From Myrica gale (lineage: Eukaryota > Streptophyta > Magnoliopsida > Fagales > Myricaceae), in assembly GCA_963930655.1 (NCBI GenBank), contig OZ005600.1, forward strand, positions 6,513,501-6,577,500: 64,000 bases of DNA. Direction: 5' to 3'. Each line of letters starts with the position of its first letter. Position 1 is the first letter of the stretch. The notes under the pieces were generated by a model. That model worked only from the letters and a program-made list of their open reading frames with translations. It did no database searches and was not told the DNA's origin. Position numbers and translations under genes: made by a program. This document shows positions 61,574-64,000 of the stretch, one piece after another.

Positions 61574-64000
61574 ATTTTTGTTTTCTAAATAAAAATATAA
61601 ACACTTGAATTACAAATTTTTATGTTATGTGTCCGTGATTTGCATGCGAAGTATACAAACGAAAAGTGAGACATATTACTTATTTTGATATGGAATAAAT
61701 GTGACTTTCATGACTATGCTTGCAACTCAAGGTACTGCATTTGGTTCGAAATTATGAAGAAGTTTGCCCAGAATGGATTGTAATTTTGGTGGGTGAATTA
61801 AGGTGCCAAAAGTTTTGCGAAATATCGAAATTTTTTTAAAAAATTGCGCCTAATAGTCACTATAAGAACACTGATGTAGACACTAATGCGCATTGTGGTG
61901 CTCGACAGATATTAGTCCAGCATAATCACAAGTACAATACTCTATGAAATCGCCTTCTACTAAATCCATTGAACACGTGAGTTCGATCTGCAATGAGCCT
62001 CATAAATCTGTTGACAATATTCAACATGTGAGTTCAATCTGCAACGAGGTTGGCCCATAAATTATTTACACAAGCGATGACTCAGATGAAAATCCACCAA
62101 AACGTCGACGTGTAAAGCATCTATGCTGTCGTAGGCCCAAAAATTATTTACATAAGCGATGACTCAGATGAAAATCCACCAAAGCGTCGACGTGTAAAGC
62201 ATCTCTGCCGTCGTAGAGGACAAAAATGCGGTTGGAAGAGAACTGTACCCTCTCAGACCTCAAATGAATTTGGGGGGACATCCCATAAGCGCTAACGTGA
62301 TCAAAATATGGGTGCGGCCAACAATACCACCTACATTTGCATAGAAGACAACGCTATCCGTAATTTTCCTGACCTTATTGGAGATTGAAGTCATGGTATT
62401 ATAGCTAATAACATTTTGGATACAATCCTTTTGTACTGTGTACATATATGTTAATAGTGGTGTTTATATGTATGTTGTTGAAACAGTTGGCTATTAAATG
62501 TTGGATCAGTTCCTGGCTGCTAACTTTTTGTAACGCAATATAAGTTGTAAATGAGCTCTGCGCAGTAGATCACCACTTCGGTATAGTGTGTTGGCATTTT
62601 CATGAACGATATTGAGCTCTGCAAGTTATTACTGTAAGCGGTATGTCTATGTATTTTGCTAATATAAGTGGTGTTTGGATCTGTAATGTATTACACTATT
62701 GTCCCTTTATTTTGGAGCTAGAATATATTATGCGAGAGATTATCACATTTTCAGTAGCAGAATACTGTGTTATTAACGTTGTTACGTTGCCATCAAAATA
62801 TATACCACGCATTTGCGAAATATTGTGTTATTCTTGATTATTTGTTCTTTAGTAACAATAGTGAAGTTTCTAATTTAAATCGGTCAGCGCTCTTTTTGTA
62901 CAGTCTTTTCATCTTTTTGTCGAAAATTTGTAGTGCATAATATATTTGTGAAGTTTCTAATTTGCGTTATCCGTTTTTTTTTCTACAACCATTTTCTCAA
63001 AAGCATTGCTGAAAAAAAATTGCTAAATATGGAAACTGAGCAAAATCATCAGTGTAAATCATGTAATTAATGAATAAGTAAAAGTAATCGCGTCGTGCAA
63101 AAACGTTGTCAGTCTATAAAATATATTATTAAATAAATTCTAAATATAACTAGGTTATTAGCTATGACTCCACGATGTGATTAGTAGAGTAGTTAGTATA
63201 TCTGAAACGTGGCGCGAGTATTTACATGTATGCAGTGGCGGAGCCAGAAACCCAATTAATGGGGGGCAAACTTTTTAAGGAAAAATGACAAAAAAAAATT
63301 TTTTTACTACTTAATGCAAAAAAAGTCTTAAGAGTATAAATAAAAAAATTAAGGACTAAAAACACTAAAAATATTGAAATACACGTACCGTACTATTTGC
63401 TGATACTGAGAGGTGACATTAAAGATTAAATTCTTGTTGTTCAAGACACCAATAGAGCATCAACTAATCACACAAACAAAAGCATTTATATATATATGTA
63501 TATATATATATATATATATTTAAAACAAAACACATAAATGAAATAAAATATTTTCAGCAATATAACTTTTTACTTCCATAAATGAAGTACTTATTTTTGT
63601 TGTTAGAAAGGATGTGTCCTATGCTCAATAAGTCCTGCTGAATTTGTTGGGATATGTAAAAAGAAAACATAACACATAAATGAGAAAAATAAACAATTAC
63701 TGTATTTCTATTATTCTTGAAAGAAACAATAGCAAAACGAAGAATATTGGAAAAAGAAGCCAAATTATCCAAAGTTCAAAAAGAATCCAGGTTCCAATGG
63801 CATAAAAATACTTCTCACCCTTGTTATAGTTTTTTTTAGTGTGACAGTACTATTGAACACGGGCTTCTCAAGAGTGGAATCTCTATCAACAATAAAATAA
63901 CCCAAAATTGCAAGGAGGAAATACATACTTGGTAAATGATAATAGAAAAAAAAATTGGACAAAAAGTTCAATTTTAACATCCAAATAACTATTCTACTCC
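61574..64000. other. AT-rich repeat debris to the window end
   Basis: No gene is supported. It contains the 82-bp tandem duplication at 62054, a (TA)n stretch at about 63487-63522 and, at 63235, cagtggcggagccagaaa. That last sequence matches a very common terminus of plant DNA transposon relics and may mark another element reaching toward the window edge. Confidence 0.4.
62054..62217. repeat. 82-bp tandem duplication, two copies
   Basis: Units at 62054-62135 and 62136-62217 differ at only a few bases. The shared core is gcgatgactcagatgaaaat and acgtcgacgtgtaaagcatct. One frame of copy 1 reads SDDSDENPPKRRRVKH, acidic then NLS-like, but 82 is not a multiple of three, so the frame is lost in copy 2. 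The source gene is unknown. A shorter repeated phrase, gtgagttc(g/a)atctgcaa, lies just upstream (61978 and 62027). Confidence 0.75.

Noticed and set aside
1..64000. tRNA, rRNA, microRNA or CRISPR loci
   Set aside because: I scanned for tRNA B-boxes, well-known miRNA sequences and regularly spaced repeats; only the SINE-like B-box and the four-copy 39-bp minisatellite appeared.

Overview
This window is nuclear DNA from a flowering plant. Seven intron-rich host genes, all belonging to eudicot gene families, sit in AT-rich intergenic DNA packed with transposon relics. The set (cambial receptor kinase, subgroup-4 MYB, ZF-HD factor, chloroplast NDH subunit) fits a eudicot, possibly woody. The species cannot be fixed from the sequence.

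Layout: (1) 2846-4035 (-), subgroup-4 R2R3-MYB repressor gene. (2) 5640-6850 (+), Ty3/gypsy remnant carrying a nested hAT-like MITE. (3) 7120-13250 (-), ten-exon O-fucosyltransferase-family gene. (4) 13.9-18.4 kb, a transposon cluster: two hAT-like elements, a 1.4-kb long-TIR element carrying a GRF-zinc-finger gene, and a CACTA MITE. (5) 19.0-22.4 kb (+), transcription factor IIIA, whose second intron holds the 5S-rRNA-like regulatory exon. (6) 25.1-26.3 kb, a second long-TIR element. (7) 27060-27740 (+), intronless ZF-HD gene. (8) 28.6-30.5 kb, a large hAT-like element; then a solo LTR at 30.8-31.2 kb. (9) 31800-33157 (+), NdhT J-protein, followed by a 308-bp TRIM. (10) 34194-36119 (-), bZIP of the At4g06598 type with an atypical basic region. 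(11) 38448-45745 (+), fourteen-exon RFT1. (12) 46-54 kb, gene-poor DNA with a MULE-type MITE and a SINE-like copy. (13) 54070-58032 (+), PXY/TDR-type LRR receptor kinase. (14) 59.3-61.6 kb (-), a broken QWRF-motif gene abutting a truncated gypsy LTR-gag. (15) 61.6-64 kb, AT-rich repeat debris.

The genes do not form an operon-like unit and serve unrelated processes: phenylpropanoid or flavonoid repression, Golgi glycosylation, 5S rRNA transcription, chloroplast NDH, ER N-glycosylation and vascular stem-cell signalling. The most striking regulatory feature is the 5S-mimic exon in TFIIIA. Exon joins were worked out by hand from GT/GC-AG sites with reading-frame checks, and each full gene model closes to a whole number of codons. 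The most striking structural feature is a set of four hAT-like elements, each flanked by an exact or near-exact 8-bp target duplication and each with its own CCGG-rich or related subterminal repeat.
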